From Pseudomonas yamanorum (GTDB lineage: Bacteria > Pseudomonadota > Gammaproteobacteria > Pseudomonadales > Pseudomonadaceae), in the NCBI RefSeq assembly GCF_013386765.1, contig NZ_JACARE010000014.1:82844-146843 (forward strand): 64,000 nucleotides of DNA, written 5' to 3'. Shown in pieces: positions 9,182 through 20,432 of this stretch (within the stretch, counting starts at the first letter, position 1; each line of letters starts with the position of its first letter). A program made the translations under genes and the position numbers. The notes beneath the pieces were generated by a model, which was not told the origin of the DNA, did not search any database, and worked only from the letters and a program-made list of their open reading frames with translations.

Positions 9182-9871
9182 ATGTTGAAAGGCTACGGGG
9201 CCGTCATCCTCGATGGCGCATGGTTGACGCTTCAGCTCGCCTTGTCGTCCATGGCCTTGGCCATTGTTCTGGGTCTGATCGGGGTCGCGTTACGCCTGTC
9301 GCCGGTGCGCTGGTTGGCCTGGCTGGGCGACCTGTACTCCACGGTGATCCGCGGGATCCCCGACCTGGTGCTGATCCTGCTGATTTTCTACGGCGGTCAG
9401 GACCTGCTTAACCGCGTTGCGCCGCTGCTCGGCTACAACGACTACATTGACTTGAACCCCTTGGCCGCCGGTATCGGCACCCTGGGTTTCATCTTTGGCG
9501 CCTACCTTTCGGAAACCTTCCGTGGCGCCTTCATGGCCATTCCCAAGGGCCAGGCCGAGGCCGGCCTTGCTTATGGCATGAGCCCCTTCCAGGTGTTTTT
9601 CCGGGTGATGGTGCCGCAGATGATTCGGCTGGCGATCCCTGGGTTTACCAACAACTGGCTGGTACTGACCAAGGCCACCGCACTGATTTCGGTGGTGGGC
9701 CTGCAAGACATGATGTTCAAGGCCAAGCAGGCGGCAGACGCCACCCGCGAACCTTTTACCTTCTTCCTCGCAGTGGCGGCGATGTACCTGGTGATCACCA
9801 GCGTGTCGTTGCTGGCCCTGCGTCATCTTGAGAAGCGCTACTCGGTAGGCGTAAAGGCGGCTGATCTATGA
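9182..9871 (+). CDS. aotQ: Arginine/ornithine ABC transporter permease AotQ
   Basis: 229-residue inner-membrane permease of the HisM/HisQ type. Hydrophobic segments lie near residues 10-40, 50-75, 90-115, 150-170 and 190-215. The cytoplasmic coupling loop that contacts the ATPase is visible as AEAGLAYGMSPFQVFFRVMVPQ around residues 120-145. It pairs with AotM to form the channel. Its 3' end overlaps aotM by 4 bases (ATGA). Confidence 0.95.
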   Translation: MLKGYGAVILDGAWLTLQLALSSMALAIVLGLIGVALRLSPVRWLAWLGDLYSTVIRGIPDLVLILLIFYGGQDLLNRVAPLLGYNDYIDLNPLAAGIGTLGFIFGAYLSETFRGAFMAIPKGQAEAGLAYGMSPFQVFFRVMVPQMIRLAIPGFTNNWLVLTKATALISVVGLQDMMFKAKQAADATREPFTFFLAVAAMYLVITSVSLLALRHLEKRYSVGVKAADL

Positions 9872-10566
9872 TCTTCGACTACAACGTCATCTGGGAGGCC
9901 ATGCCGCTGTACCTCGGCGGCTTGCTGACCACCCTGAAACTGCTGGCCATTTCGCTGTTCTTCGGCTTGCTCGCAGCCTTGCCCCTGGGCCTGATGCGCG
10001 TGTCCAAGCAGCCGATCGTCAATGGCGTGGCCTGGCTGTACACCTACGTGATTCGCGGCACGCCGATGCTGGTGCAGCTGTTCTTGATCTACTACGGCCT
10101 GGCCCAGTTTGAAGCGGTGCGTGAAAGCTTCCTGTGGCCACTGCTGTCCAGCGCGACCTTCTGCGCATGCCTGGCCTTCGCGGTGAACACCAGCGCCTAC
10201 ACCGCCGAAATCATCGCCGGCAGCCTCAAGGCCACGCCCCATGGCGAGATCGAAGCGGCCAAGGCCATGGGCATGTCGCGCTACAAGCTGTATCGCCGGA
10301 TCCTGCTGCCATCGGCCCTGCGCCGGGCGCTGCCGCAATACAGCAACGAAGTGATCATGATGCTCCAGACCACCAGCCTGGCCTCCATCGTCACCCTGAT
10401 CGACATCACCGGTGCCGCGCGCACGGTAAACGCCCAGTACTACTTGCCGTTCGAAGCCTATATCACCGCCGGCGCGTTCTACCTGTGCCTGACTTTCATC
10501 CTGGTGCGCCTGTTCAAGTTGGCCGAAGGCCGCTGGCTGAGCTACCTGGCTCCACGGAAGCATTGA
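9868..10566 (+). CDS. aotM: Arginine/ornithine ABC transporter permease AotM
   Basis: 232-residue second permease of the same importer. It has several hydrophobic segments and the EAA loop EIEAAKAMGMSRYKLYRRILLPSALRR around residues 125-155. VIRGTPMLVQLFLIYYG is typical of polar amino-acid permeases. It overlaps aotQ by 4 bases and is followed 1 base later by aotO, so the operon is tightly coupled. Confidence 0.95.
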   Translation: MIFDYNVIWEAMPLYLGGLLTTLKLLAISLFFGLLAALPLGLMRVSKQPIVNGVAWLYTYVIRGTPMLVQLFLIYYGLAQFEAVRESFLWPLLSSATFCACLAFAVNTSAYTAEIIAGSLKATPHGEIEAAKAMGMSRYKLYRRILLPSALRRALPQYSNEVIMMLQTTSLASIVTLIDITGAARTVNAQYYLPFEAYITAGAFYLCLTFILVRLFKLAEGRWLSYLAPRKH

Positions 10567-10567
10567 T

Positions 10568-11680
10568 ATGGAACGTATCGATCACCTGTTGCCCTGGGGT
10601 CATCTGGGCTGCGAACGCCAGCTGACGGTGTTCCGTTTCGGCAGCGGCGAGCGCAAGGCTTATATCCAGGCCAGCCTGCACGCCGATGAATTGCCCGGCA
10701 TGCGGGCCGCCTGGGAGCTGAAAAAGCGCCTGGCCGAACTGGAACAGCAAGGCGCCCTCAACGGCGTGATCGAACTGGTGCCGGTGGCCAATCCGATGGG
10801 CCTGGGGCAACTGCTGCAAGGCAGCCACCAAGGGCGTTTCGAGATCGGCAGCGGCAAGAATTTCAACCGCGATTTTGTTGAGTTGAGCGCGCCGGTTGCC
10901 GAGTTGCTCGAAGGCAAATTGGGTGATGATCCCCACGCCAACGTGCGCATGATCCGCCAGGCCATGAGTGATGCACTCAATGCATTGCCCGAGCCGAGCA
11001 GCCAGCTGCAAGGCATGCAGCGCATCCTGCTGAGTCATGCCTGCACCGCCGATGTGGTGCTCGACTTGCATTGCGATGCCGAAGCCGCGCTGCACATGTA
11101 CGCGCTGCCGCAGCACTGGCCGCAGTGGCGTTCGCTGTCGGCGCATTTGAATGTGAAGGTCGGCCTGCTGGCGGAAGATTCCGGCGGCAGCTCGTTTGAC
11201 GAAGCCTGTTCGCTGCCGTGGCTGCGTTTGGCCCGGGCGTTCCCCGAGGCGCAGATTCCGTTGGCCTGCCTGGCGACGACATTGGAGTTGGGCGGCCAGG
11301 CCGATACCGGCCGTGACGAAGCGATTTTCCACGCCGAAGGCATCCTGGCGTTCCTTGCCGAGCAAGGCTTGATAACCGGGGAGTGGCCGAAAGCCGCCCA
11401 CGAACCCTGCGAGGGCCTGCCCTTCGAAGGCACCGAGTTGTTGTTCGCGCCCCACGCCGGCGTGATCAGTTACCTGCGTAAAGCCGGAGATGTGGTGGAA
11501 GCCGGCGACCCGATATTTGAAGTGATCGATCCCTTGTCCGACCGCGTCAGCATTGTTTGCGCGGGTACGCCTGGGGTGTTGTTTGCCGTTGAACGGCTGC
11601 GTTATGCCCAAGCGGGTTTCTGGCTGGCCAAGGTGGCGGGGCGCGAAGCGCTGCGGCACGGGCGCTTGCTCAACGACTGA
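10568..11680 (+). CDS. aotO: AotO, AstE/AspA-family zinc hydrolase of the aot operon
   Basis: 370-residue protein of the succinylglutamate desuccinylase/aspartoacylase family (M14-like). Zinc-binding residues are visible in QASLHADELPG (H and E) and in VVLDLHCDAEA (second H). The C-terminal part (about 290-370) is a beta-barrel-like domain with VISYLRKAGDVVEAGDPIFEVIDP. The gene lies between the permease and ATPase genes of the arginine importer. Its substrate is unsettled; it is not the pathway's AstE, which is encoded separately at 25842-26846. Confidence 0.88.
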   Translation: MERIDHLLPWGHLGCERQLTVFRFGSGERKAYIQASLHADELPGMRAAWELKKRLAELEQQGALNGVIELVPVANPMGLGQLLQGSHQGRFEIGSGKNFNRDFVELSAPVAELLEGKLGDDPHANVRMIRQAMSDALNALPEPSSQLQGMQRILLSHACTADVVLDLHCDAEAALHMYALPQHWPQWRSLSAHLNVKVGLLAEDSGGSSFDEACSLPWLRLARAFPEAQIPLACLATTLELGGQADTGRDEAIFHAEGILAFLAEQGLITGEWPKAAHEPCEGLPFEGTELLFAPHAGVISYLRKAGDVVEAGDPIFEVIDPLSDRVSIVCAGTPGVLFAVERLRYAQAGFWLAKVAGREALRHGRLLND

Positions 11681-11707
11681 CCAACTGTTTTTGTGAGAAC
11701 CGACCGC

Positions 11708-12472
11708 ATGTACAAACTTGAAGTCCAAGACCTGCATAAACGCTATGGCAGTCATGAAGTGCTCAAAGGTGTGTCCCTGGCCGCCGCGGCCGGTGATGTG
11801 ATCAGCATCATCGGGTCCAGTGGCTCGGGCAAAAGTACCTTTTTGCGTTGCATCAACCTGCTGGAGCAACCCCACGCCGGCAAGATTCTGCTCAATAACG
11901 AAGAGCTGAAACTGGTGGCCAACAAGGACGGCGCGATGAAGGCCGCGGACCCGAAGCAGCTGCAGCGCATGCGTTCGCGACTGTCGATGGTGTTCCAGCA
12001 CTTCAACCTGTGGTCCCACATGACCGCCCTGGAAAACGTCATGGAAGCGCCGGTGCATGTCCTGGGCATGTCGAAAAAAGACGCCCGGGAAAAGGCCGAG
12101 CACTACCTGGCTAAAGTGGGTGTGGGCCATCGTAAGGATGCATTCCCCGGCCACATGTCCGGCGGCGAACAGCAGCGCGTGGCGATTGCCCGTGCGTTGG
12201 CGATGGAGCCTGAGGTGATGCTGTTCGACGAACCTACCTCGGCCCTCGACCCGGAGCTGGTGGGTGAAGTGCTCAAAGTGATGCAGGACCTGGCCCAGGA
12301 AGGTCGGACCATGGTGGTGGTGACTCACGAAATGGGCTTTGCCCGTGAAGTCTCCAACCAGTTGGTGTTCCTGCACAAAGGCATCGTTGAGGAGCGTGGC
12401 AACCCGCGCGAAGTGCTGGTGAACCCGCAGTCCGAGCGTTTGCAGCAGTTTCTTTCCGGTAGCTTGAAGTAA
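11708..12472 (+). CDS. aotP: Arginine/ornithine ABC transporter ATP-binding protein
   Basis: 254-residue ATPase of the HisP/GlnQ group. Walker A is [10 protein letters not shown] (about residue 38), the Q-loop is VFQHFNLW, the signature is [15 protein letters not shown], Walker B is [13 protein letters not shown], and the switch histidine lies in [10 protein letters not shown]. It powers arginine/ornithine import with AotQ, AotM and AotJ. The ATG at 11708 starts the usual [14 protein letters not shown] opening; an earlier in-frame start is unlikely. argR follows after a REPIN-containing gap. Confidence 0.96.
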   Translation: MYKLEVQDLHKRYGSHEVLKGVSLAAAAGDVISIIGSSGSGKSTFLRCINLLEQPHAGKILLNNEELKLVANKDGAMKAADPKQLQRMRSRLSMVFQHFNLWSHMTALENVMEAPVHVLGMSKKDAREKAEHYLAKVGVGHRKDAFPGHMSGGEQQRVAIARALAMEPEVMLFDEPTSALDPELVGEVLKVMQDLAQEGRTMVVVTHEMGFAREVSNQLVFLHKGIVEERGNPREVLVNPQSERLQQFLSGSLK

Positions 12473-12537
12473 ACAGGGCTGCTGTTATGCACTGAATTAG
12501 TGCAAGCTTCACAGCTTTAAGGCTGGCCCCGATCCCC

Positions 12538-12626
12538 TGTAGGAGCTGGCTTGCCTGCGATGGCGATGTGTCTGTGCCAGAGGTGCAAGCTGACCCCCCG
12601 CTATCGCAGGCAAGCCAGCTCCCACA
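12538..12626. repeat. REPIN 2 (inverted REP pair)
   Basis: Left arm TGTAGGAGCTGGCTTGCC and right arm in reverse complement (with TCCCACA). It occupies much of the 246-base aotP-argR gap. Confidence 0.9.
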
Positions 12627-12718
12627 TTAGATCTCTATATGTTTTGAGATTTGTGTTGGTTTACGGGCTAGCATTGGCCTTTGTCTTCATTACTGTTTTT
12701 CGCTTCGGATAGCACTCC

Positions 12719-13699
12719 ATGACTGCCCATCGAATTGGTTTCCTGATTTGGCCCAGCACTAAAGCACTGACGCTTGCGCTGGCTGAGGAGGCCTTGCGCG
12801 TTGCTCAGCGGGTGCATCCGGACGTGGTGTACGAACTCTCGTTCCTGCAGGCCGAGCCGCCGATGGATGGCGCCTGGCAACTGCCGGGCGAACCTTGGGC
12901 CGGCAAGCTGGAAGGCTTTCAAAAGCTGTTCCTGCTGGCCGATGAGCCACCGACCGTCATCGCTTCCCAACTGAGCACCGCCCTCAAGCAACTGGTGCGT
13001 GCCGGCTGCGTGATTGGCGGTTTGTCGGCCGGCGTATACCCGTTGGCCCAACTCGGTTTGCTCGACGGTTACCGCGCCGCCGTGCACTGGCGCTGGCAGG
13101 ACGATTTTGCCGAGCGCTTCCCCAAGGTCATCGCCACCAGCCATCTGTTCGACTGGGACCGTGATCGCTTGACCGCCTGCGGTGGCATGTCGGTACTCGA
13201 TTTGCTGCTGGCGGTGCTGGCCCGTGATCACGGCGCCGAACTGGCGGGTGCCGTCTCCGAGGAGCTGGTGGTGGAGCGCATCCGTGAAGGCGGCGAGCGC
13301 CAGCGTATCCCGCTGCAAAACCGCCTGGGTTCCAGCCATCCAAAGCTGACCCAGGCCGTTCTGTTGATGGAAGCCAACATTGAAGAACCGCTGACCACCG
13401 ACGAAATCGCCCAACACGTGTGCGTGTCCCGACGACAGCTCGAGCGCATCTTCAAGCAATACCTCAATCGCGTCCCCAGCCAGTACTACCTGGAACTGCG
13501 CCTGAACAAGGCCCGCCAGATGCTCATGCAAACCAGCAAGTCGATCATCCAGATCGGCCTGTCGTGCGGCTTCTCCTCGGGGCCGCACTTCTCCAGCGCC
13601 TACCGCAACTTCTTCGGCGCCACCCCCCGTGAAGACCGTAACCAGCGCCGCAGCAGTAGCCCGTTTGAATTGTCGTCGGTGCCTTCCGAGCGCGGTTAA
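12719..13699 (+). CDS. argR: ArgR, AraC-family arginine-responsive regulator
   Basis: 326-residue regulator of the Pseudomonas type, unlike the hexameric ArgR of enterics. Residues about 5-195 form a DJ-1/PfpI-like sensing domain (GGLSAGVYPLA, TACGGMSVLDLLL). Residues about 215-310 form the AraC double helix-turn-helix (TTDEIAQHVCVSRRQLERIF, SIIQIGLSCGFSSGPHFSSAYRNFFG). In Pseudomonas it activates the aot and aru operons and represses biosynthesis in response to arginine. Its location between these operons, and the TGTCGC-N8-AA sites before aotJ and aruC, fit that role. Its stop is 1 base from the stop of the convergent LRR gene. Confidence 0.96.
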   Translation: MTAHRIGFLIWPSTKALTLALAEEALRVAQRVHPDVVYELSFLQAEPPMDGAWQLPGEPWAGKLEGFQKLFLLADEPPTVIASQLSTALKQLVRAGCVIGGLSAGVYPLAQLGLLDGYRAAVHWRWQDDFAERFPKVIATSHLFDWDRDRLTACGGMSVLDLLLAVLARDHGAELAGAVSEELVVERIREGGERQRIPLQNRLGSSHPKLTQAVLLMEANIEEPLTTDEIAQHVCVSRRQLERIFKQYLNRVPSQYYLELRLNKARQMLMQTSKSIIQIGLSCGFSSGPHFSSAYRNFFGATPREDRNQRRSSSPFELSSVPSERG

Positions 13700-13700
13700 G

Positions 13701-16700
13701 TCAACTTTCGGGCCGGGCGGTTATGCGGGCTCGTTGTCGATAACGGCTGATTACGCGCCTGGCATGGTTGGACAGAGGGTTGCCGTCCAATTGGAGTGCG
13801 ATAAAGATTTTCGATGGCACTTCGAGCAACTCGGAGCCGATATTGCGGATGGCGTTGTCGCGCAAGTCCGCGTCGGAAAGCCGTCTCAAGGACAGCAGTC
13901 CGGGCGGTATTTCCCGGATGCCGGTGCTTTGCAAGTCCAGGACTGTAAGGTGTTGCATATTGCCAACCCTCGGGGTGGTGCCCAGCAGGTTGTCGCTCAA
14001 GTCCAGGTAGGTAAGCAGGTTCAAATTGCCGAGTTCTTCAGCGCCCATGGGCGTCAGTTGAATCTCGCACTGTGGCAGGATCAGCTCCTGCAACTCGGGC
14101 ATCTGGAACACTTGGCGAGGGATCTGCCGCAAGCGGTAGTTTTGGATCGACAGGCTTCGTAGCTTGGGGAACGCTTCCAGGAACCGGCTGATATCCGAGG
14201 TGGCGCTTTCACCCACCAGCGCCAGTAACGAGACGTGATCGAAATTCGCACTCAGGGTCGGCAAATCTCCCAGCAGCGTGTCTTCGAACATCAATTCGTG
14301 AGTGATATGGGGGCTGTTGTTCGACGTGTCGATGCTGGTTTCCCGACGCCAACACGCTTCGAGCCGCTCCTTTAGCCTGTAGCGTTTGACCTGCTCACGG
14401 GCGCGCCGGTCTTCACTCAACTCAAATTCCAGTGTGGGGTGCTGTGTGGGTACATCGATTCGCCATTCTTCAAGATCAGCCGTGAGCTTGTCGTATTCGG
14501 CCTCCAGGCGAGTCAGCTCCACCCGCGCCAGTCTCAGGTCGCCCGGCATGCCGAAGTAGTAGAGGTTGCAATCGTTGGTGCTGAAGGTGGGGTAGAGCAG
14601 CTTGAGTCGCTCGATATCGACTTGTGGTGCGCTGACTTCCCAGCGTTCGCCTGTTTGCTGGAAGTGCATTTTTACGCGCTCGATGGTGGCTTCGGGGAAG
14701 GGGTTTTCCCCCAGGTCAAACCCTGCACTGACCTCCTCCGGCAGGTCAAAAAACGTATCGGGAAGCTCAGTGATTCGGTTGTTGCTGAGGATTGCGCTTT
14801 CCAGCAGGGGGCGGGTCAGCAGGCCTGCAGGCAACTGGTCGATACCGGTGGACGACAGGTCCAGATGCTTGAGGTGAGCCATCGCGCTGACGTCGGGGGT
14901 GATGCCCAACGGGTTGCTGTAGAGATCCAGCGAGACAAGGCGTGACATTGACGCCAGCAATGTCTGGCTCTGTGGGGTCAGGCGAATGCTGCAACCGTCG
15001 AGGGTCAAGTCAGTCAGGCGAGGTAGGTCCGCCAGCCCGTCGGGAAGGGTGCCGAGTGGAAAGTTGCGCAGTTCCAGTTGGCGTACCTGAGGGAAGTGAC
15101 GAATAAACCCATGAACGCCCATGCTGCCTTCGTCGCCTGCCAGGCCGAGTGAGGCGACATGGTCGAACCGGGCGGTCAAGGTTGGCAACTGTCCCAAAAT
15201 GGGCTCTTCATATATCAGGCTGTAGTCGTTGCCGGCGTCTTCCTCCAACTCACTGCGGTCGGTCTCCCTGCGCCAGCAGCGCTGGATTTCGTCAGCGAAG
15301 GCGCCGCGCTTTTGGTGTTCGTATGTGTGTACGGCTAGTGGTAACGGTGCCTGGGTTTGCGGGTGCGAGCGAGGTGTTTCAGCGACCCAGGTTGATAGGT
15401 CCTGGCTCAATTGCCCGTATTCGGCCTCTAACTGGAGCAGCCCCGACCGTGCACCGCCGGGTTGGCGGTTGAGCTCGCGGATTCGCTCTCGGATTTGTTC
15501 GGCGCTGTGGCTGGGGTAGAGCTCCTGAGCTCGTTGTTCCAGCGAGCGTGGGGTGCCCGGTATCGGCGTGGGGTGCGCCGGGGACGGGTAGCCGTTGTTG
15601 CCTCCAAGCAAACGCTGGATGGTTTTTGCTGCAGGCGGACGAACCGGGCGTTTTTCCAGGAGTGGCAGCAGCCGATCTCTGGGCAGCACCACCTTGGCAA
15701 TCCCTTCGCGCAGTTGCGTTCCTTGCCGTATGTGCAGGTTCAGGCTGTTGCGTTCGCTATCCGGCAGAGCCTGGAGCACCGCGTTGTAGAAGTCGGTGCT
15801 GCCGTGCAGGTGTTGGCCTTCACTGTCATACGCCTGGTAATGACCTTCTTCGTGTACCAATACCTTGCGTGGTGTGTCGGGGGCGCCGCTGATGTGGTCG
15901 CGCAGCGGGCCTTCAAAGGTGTGTTCACGGACCTCCAGGCGTACCTTGCCGGACCAGCCTGGCAGCCTGGGCAGTGAGTGTAGTGCCAATGTGTGGCTGT
16001 CCGGATTGTCGGGGGTGTGCAGGTACAGGCCTTCATAGGCGCGGTTCAGGCGGGTTTCCTGGCGGGCCCAGCGTGCCAGGTCTTGCAGGCGCTTTGGCAC
16101 CCGGCCGGTGTTGAGTTCAAGGCGTTCTGCGGGGGTGGCTTGGGATGCCAGGATGTCAGCCATCGTCGCCGGCAGGCCTGGAGCGTTGTCCATCAGGTGT
16201 TGCGCTTGTGCAATTGCAGGGCGGTTTACGGCGCGGTAATGGGATTCAAACACGCTGTTTTTTTGTGTTTGGGCGGCCTTTGCGAGTTGTTGTCTTAACG
16301 TTCGAGCGCGCACCTCCAGTGCGCGGGGTGGCTGGCCAAACTCTTCACCCAGCAGGGTTTTGATCTCGTTCTCGTTCAGTGCCAGCAGGATCGTATTGAG
16401 CAGGTCACCGTTTTTCAGTTGGCCTTGGTTGATGACCACCTGTGGTGCACGCGGGGTCGGTGCGTAGTGCCATAACGTTTTCCCCTGGCTGTCGACCACG
16501 CGCAGCGTACGGGTCTGTGGCCATGCCTCGGGGGTGCAGAGCAATTGCAGTTGGGTCATGGTTGAAGCCTGGCGGTATTGCGCCGGATCATCGCTGCTCA
16601 TTTGGCGGATGAAGGTGTTGATGTCCCGCTCGATCTTGAAGCGTTTCAAGGTGTCGGCCAGCGCCGGTGGGGGCGGCTGATGCTGGACGTGCATTGCGCG

Positions 16701-18656
16701 CAGGGTGCTTTCATTAATGCCACTCACGTGTTGGATGTGCTCCAGCTCGGCGGTGCTGAAGGGCTCGGCGGGGTGGCCCAGCCTGCGAAGCAGGGTGCTG
16801 TTGTCCCAATACAGAGGCTGGTCCAGCTCGCTGTACCAGGCACCGTTGCCGTTATGCCAGACCTTGGGTTGGTAGGCATTGGGGCGGCTGGGGTGAGTGA
16901 TGCTGAAGGCGTCTTTGCCCGGTAGCCTATTGAGTGAATAGGGCGTGTTGTCGATGGGTACCGCCGCTTGGTCGAGATGCTGATGGACGCCTTGTTCATC
17001 GGCAATTGAAGCGTCGGGCAGCGGTGTCTTGCGAGCGTAAGGTTTCAGGTCGGGATGCCAGAGGCGCTGCTGGCCATCGGGAAGCTGCACCGGTTTGAGG
17101 CCGTCGATGAAATCCCATAGTTCCTGGGGCAGTGCTTTGCGCAATACATCCTCTGCAATCGGTGCGCCTACGGCGAACATGCCCAATTGAACGAGGGTCT
17201 CCAGCAACGTCATGAAGTGGCTCAGGGCCTCGTTTGTCAGGCCCTCGGCCCAGTCGATGATCGACTCGAAGGTCTCATCCAGCACCTGATACAGGGTGTA
17301 GCCGATCATCAGCGCCCCCAGTGGCGGAAAAAACGGCGCGGCGACAAACGCGGCGATCTCCAGCAACGTGGTGGCGACTTTTTGCAGGGCGTCCCAGCGC
17401 TGCCAGCGGGCCTTGCGGTTGGCACTGGCGGTGGAGACGGCAGTGACGGCGGCGTCATTGATGATCTTGTTGAGTGTCTGCTGGTACAGATGGGTCAGTA
17501 CGTCGCCGCTGATTTTTTTCACGGCAAATTGCAGGTTGGGTTTGCTGACCGGTGTTTCACGCCAGGTGGGCATTGGGTCGGTCGCCACATGCTGGTGCCA
17601 GGTCACGCGGCTCAGGCGTTGGTGCAGGTCGGCGAAGAAATAGGCGCGATCCTCATGGGCCACAAAGCGGCTGAAAAACTGCTGGTATGGCCGGCCGCGC
17701 AGTTTTTGCGTGAGGTCCAGCATAAACGCGGCGGAGGAGGCGTATTGCTTGATCGGCGACTCGGGATCATCCGGAATATAGGCGACGACGGGCACCGCTT
17801 GCAGGTAGCGCTCAAGGTCCGGGGCAAACAGCACAATGCCGGTCAATCTGGCTGACATCATCGTCAAGTCGTGGGCCTGCCAGAGTTTGCCGTCCAGGCG
17901 CATGCCTTGCAGGCCGTCGACGATGCCTTCAATCAGGCGTTGCGAGGGGCTGCCCAGGTCCTGCTTCGACACCGCCATGTGCAGGGCGGCCTTGAGCATG
18001 GCTTTGCGGGCTGCGTCGACTTTCAGTTGCAGCACGTCTGAAGTTACGGGTTCCAGCAGCTGCTGCGCCAGATAAGTCTGATAGTGGCCACCGATATCCA
18101 GGGTGCGGCACAGCTTTATAAAGGCCTGGATGCTCATGCGCTGTTCGAGGGTGTCGAGGATTTCGAGTTGCCCCGCAGTGGCCGTTTCCTGCACGTAGGA
18201 CGACGCGCTTTCATGGGCGTTGGCCTGGGTCTCGTCGGGTTCGAAATTGTGCAGGGCGGCTTCCAGCAATGACACGGTCCAGGTGCGGGCGGCGCCGGAG
18301 CGGATGGGAAACCAGGGGATACTGGCGGGAATGTAGAGGCGGATCAGAGTCTTCTCCACATCGGGCTCCAGGGCGAACTGGTCCTTGAGGGCCTTTTGCA
18401 GCATCGGGCGGGCGAAGTCGTTGATGTTCAGCACGTTGGCCAGCGCCTGGTCCACCGGGTTCTGTGCGTCCCAGGCGTGGCCAATGAGGGCTTTGAGGGT
18501 GCGGTGATCGGTGTCTGAGGCGCGGCCGTACCAGGCCGGGATTGTCGGCGCGGTGCCTTTGAGTTGACGGTGCCTTTCGGGGCTGGCGTTGCCCAGCCAC
18601 GGGGGGACGGCCTTGATCAGTTGTTGATAGTGAGGGCTTGAAGTGCGGTCGCTCAT
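13701..18656 (-). CDS. Giant DUF6543/leucine-rich-repeat protein, NEL domain absent
   Basis: 1651-residue protein with no signal peptide. The N-terminal half (from about residue 1 to 700) resembles the DUF6543 (dermonecrotic-toxin-like) domain of large Pseudomonas LRR proteins, including a hydrophobic stretch AFVAAPFFPPLGALMIGYTL. A conserved module occurs twice, at about 1073-1335 and 1381-1643: a CWRRET segment, then LPTL.A.FDHV, then several leucine-rich repeats of the LxxLxLxxxxL.xxP type. The protein ends straight after the second block. Related proteins normally carry a C-terminal NEL E3 ubiquitin-ligase domain, which I do not see. The ATG at 18656 is chosen; a TTG further upstream is weaker. 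Likely a secreted or injected effector/toxin. Confidence 0.85.
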   Translation of the reverse strand: MSDRTSSPHYQQLIKAVPPWLGNASPERHRQLKGTAPTIPAWYGRASDTDHRTLKALIGHAWDAQNPVDQALANVLNINDFARPMLQKALKDQFALEPDVEKTLIRLYIPASIPWFPIRSGAARTWTVSLLEAALHNFEPDETQANAHESASSYVQETATAGQLEILDTLEQRMSIQAFIKLCRTLDIGGHYQTYLAQQLLEPVTSDVLQLKVDAARKAMLKAALHMAVSKQDLGSPSQRLIEGIVDGLQGMRLDGKLWQAHDLTMMSARLTGIVLFAPDLERYLQAVPVVAYIPDDPESPIKQYASSAAFMLDLTQKLRGRPYQQFFSRFVAHEDRAYFFADLHQRLSRVTWHQHVATDPMPTWRETPVSKPNLQFAVKKISGDVLTHLYQQTLNKIINDAAVTAVSTASANRKARWQRWDALQKVATTLLEIAAFVAAPFFPPLGALMIGYTLYQVLDETFESIIDWAEGLTNEALSHFMTLLETLVQLGMFAVGAPIAEDVLRKALPQELWDFIDGLKPVQLPDGQQRLWHPDLKPYARKTPLPDASIADEQGVHQHLDQAAVPIDNTPYSLNRLPGKDAFSITHPSRPNAYQPKVWHNGNGAWYSELDQPLYWDNSTLLRRLGHPAEPFSTAELEHIQHVSGINESTLRAMHVQHQPPPPALADTLKRFKIERDINTFIRQMSSDDPAQYRQASTMTQLQLLCTPEAWPQTRTLRVVDSQGKTLWHYAPTPRAPQVVINQGQLKNGDLLNTILLALNENEIKTLLGEEFGQPPRALEVRARTLRQQLAKAAQTQKNSVFESHYRAVNRPAIAQAQHLMDNAPGLPATMADILASQATPAERLELNTGRVPKRLQDLARWARQETRLNRAYEGLYLHTPDNPDSHTLALHSLPRLPGWSGKVRLEVREHTFEGPLRDHISGAPDTPRKVLVHEEGHYQAYDSEGQHLHGSTDFYNAVLQALPDSERNSLNLHIRQGTQLREGIAKVVLPRDRLLPLLEKRPVRPPAAKTIQRLLGGNNGYPSPAHPTPIPGTPRSLEQRAQELYPSHSAEQIRERIRELNRQPGGARSGLLQLEAEYGQLSQDLSTWVAETPRSHPQTQAPLPLAVHTYEHQKRGAFADEIQRCWRRETDRSELEEDAGNDYSLIYEEPILGQLPTLTARFDHVASLGLAGDEGSMGVHGFIRHFPQVRQLELRNFPLGTLPDGLADLPRLTDLTLDGCSIRLTPQSQTLLASMSRLVSLDLYSNPLGITPDVSAMAHLKHLDLSSTGIDQLPAGLLTRPLLESAILSNNRITELPDTFFDLPEEVSAGFDLGENPFPEATIERVKMHFQQTGERWEVSAPQVDIERLKLLYPTFSTNDCNLYYFGMPGDLRLARVELTRLEAEYDKLTADLEEWRIDVPTQHPTLEFELSEDRRAREQVKRYRLKERLEACWRRETSIDTSNNSPHITHELMFEDTLLGDLPTLSANFDHVSLLALVGESATSDISRFLEAFPKLRSLSIQNYRLRQIPRQVFQMPELQELILPQCEIQLTPMGAEELGNLNLLTYLDLSDNLLGTTPRVGNMQHLTVLDLQSTGIREIPPGLLSLRRLSDADLRDNAIRNIGSELLEVPSKIFIALQLDGNPLSNHARRVISRYRQRARITARPES

Positions 18657-18790
18657 GGCAGCGGTTCCAAATGGGATGAAGGCCAATGGGACCAAAGCGC
18701 GTCAAGGCACAGGCGGTGCATAGATGGTTTTTACCCGGCTGTACACAAATCGTCTTGCCGATGCCGCAAACCCCGCGCCAGCGTTTAAAC

Positions 18791-20176
<1,386 letters not shown>

Positions 20177-20256
20177 TGGACCGTTCGGCGCTTGAGTGAT
20201 CGGGCGCCGAACACAAATTTTGTATGCCGGGCTCGGTCGATGTGGGCGCTGGCTTT

Positions 20257-20343
20257 TGTGGGAGCTGGCTTGCCTGCGATGCAGACGACCCGGTTTACCT
20301 GTTGCACCGAGTTGATGCTATCGCAGGCAAGCCAGCTCCCACA
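20257..20343. repeat. REPIN 3 (inverted REP pair)
   Basis: Inverted arms of the same REP type as at 7729, located in the aruC-aruF gap, inside the aru operon. A partial REP-like stretch (TGTGGGCGCTGGCTT) precedes it. Confidence 0.9.
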
Positions 20344-20432
20344 AAAGACTCCCCACATTGGATCTGTTTGAATTCAGGTCCCGTGCCCGGCATTTTTCCC
20401 TCTGTGAGTTTTTCGAGTTAAGGAGTGACACC

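Noticed and set aside
18657..18695. Upstream TTG start for the LRR protein (13 extra residues)
   Set aside because: TTG with no better ribosome site; the ATG at 18656 begins a conventional N-terminus.
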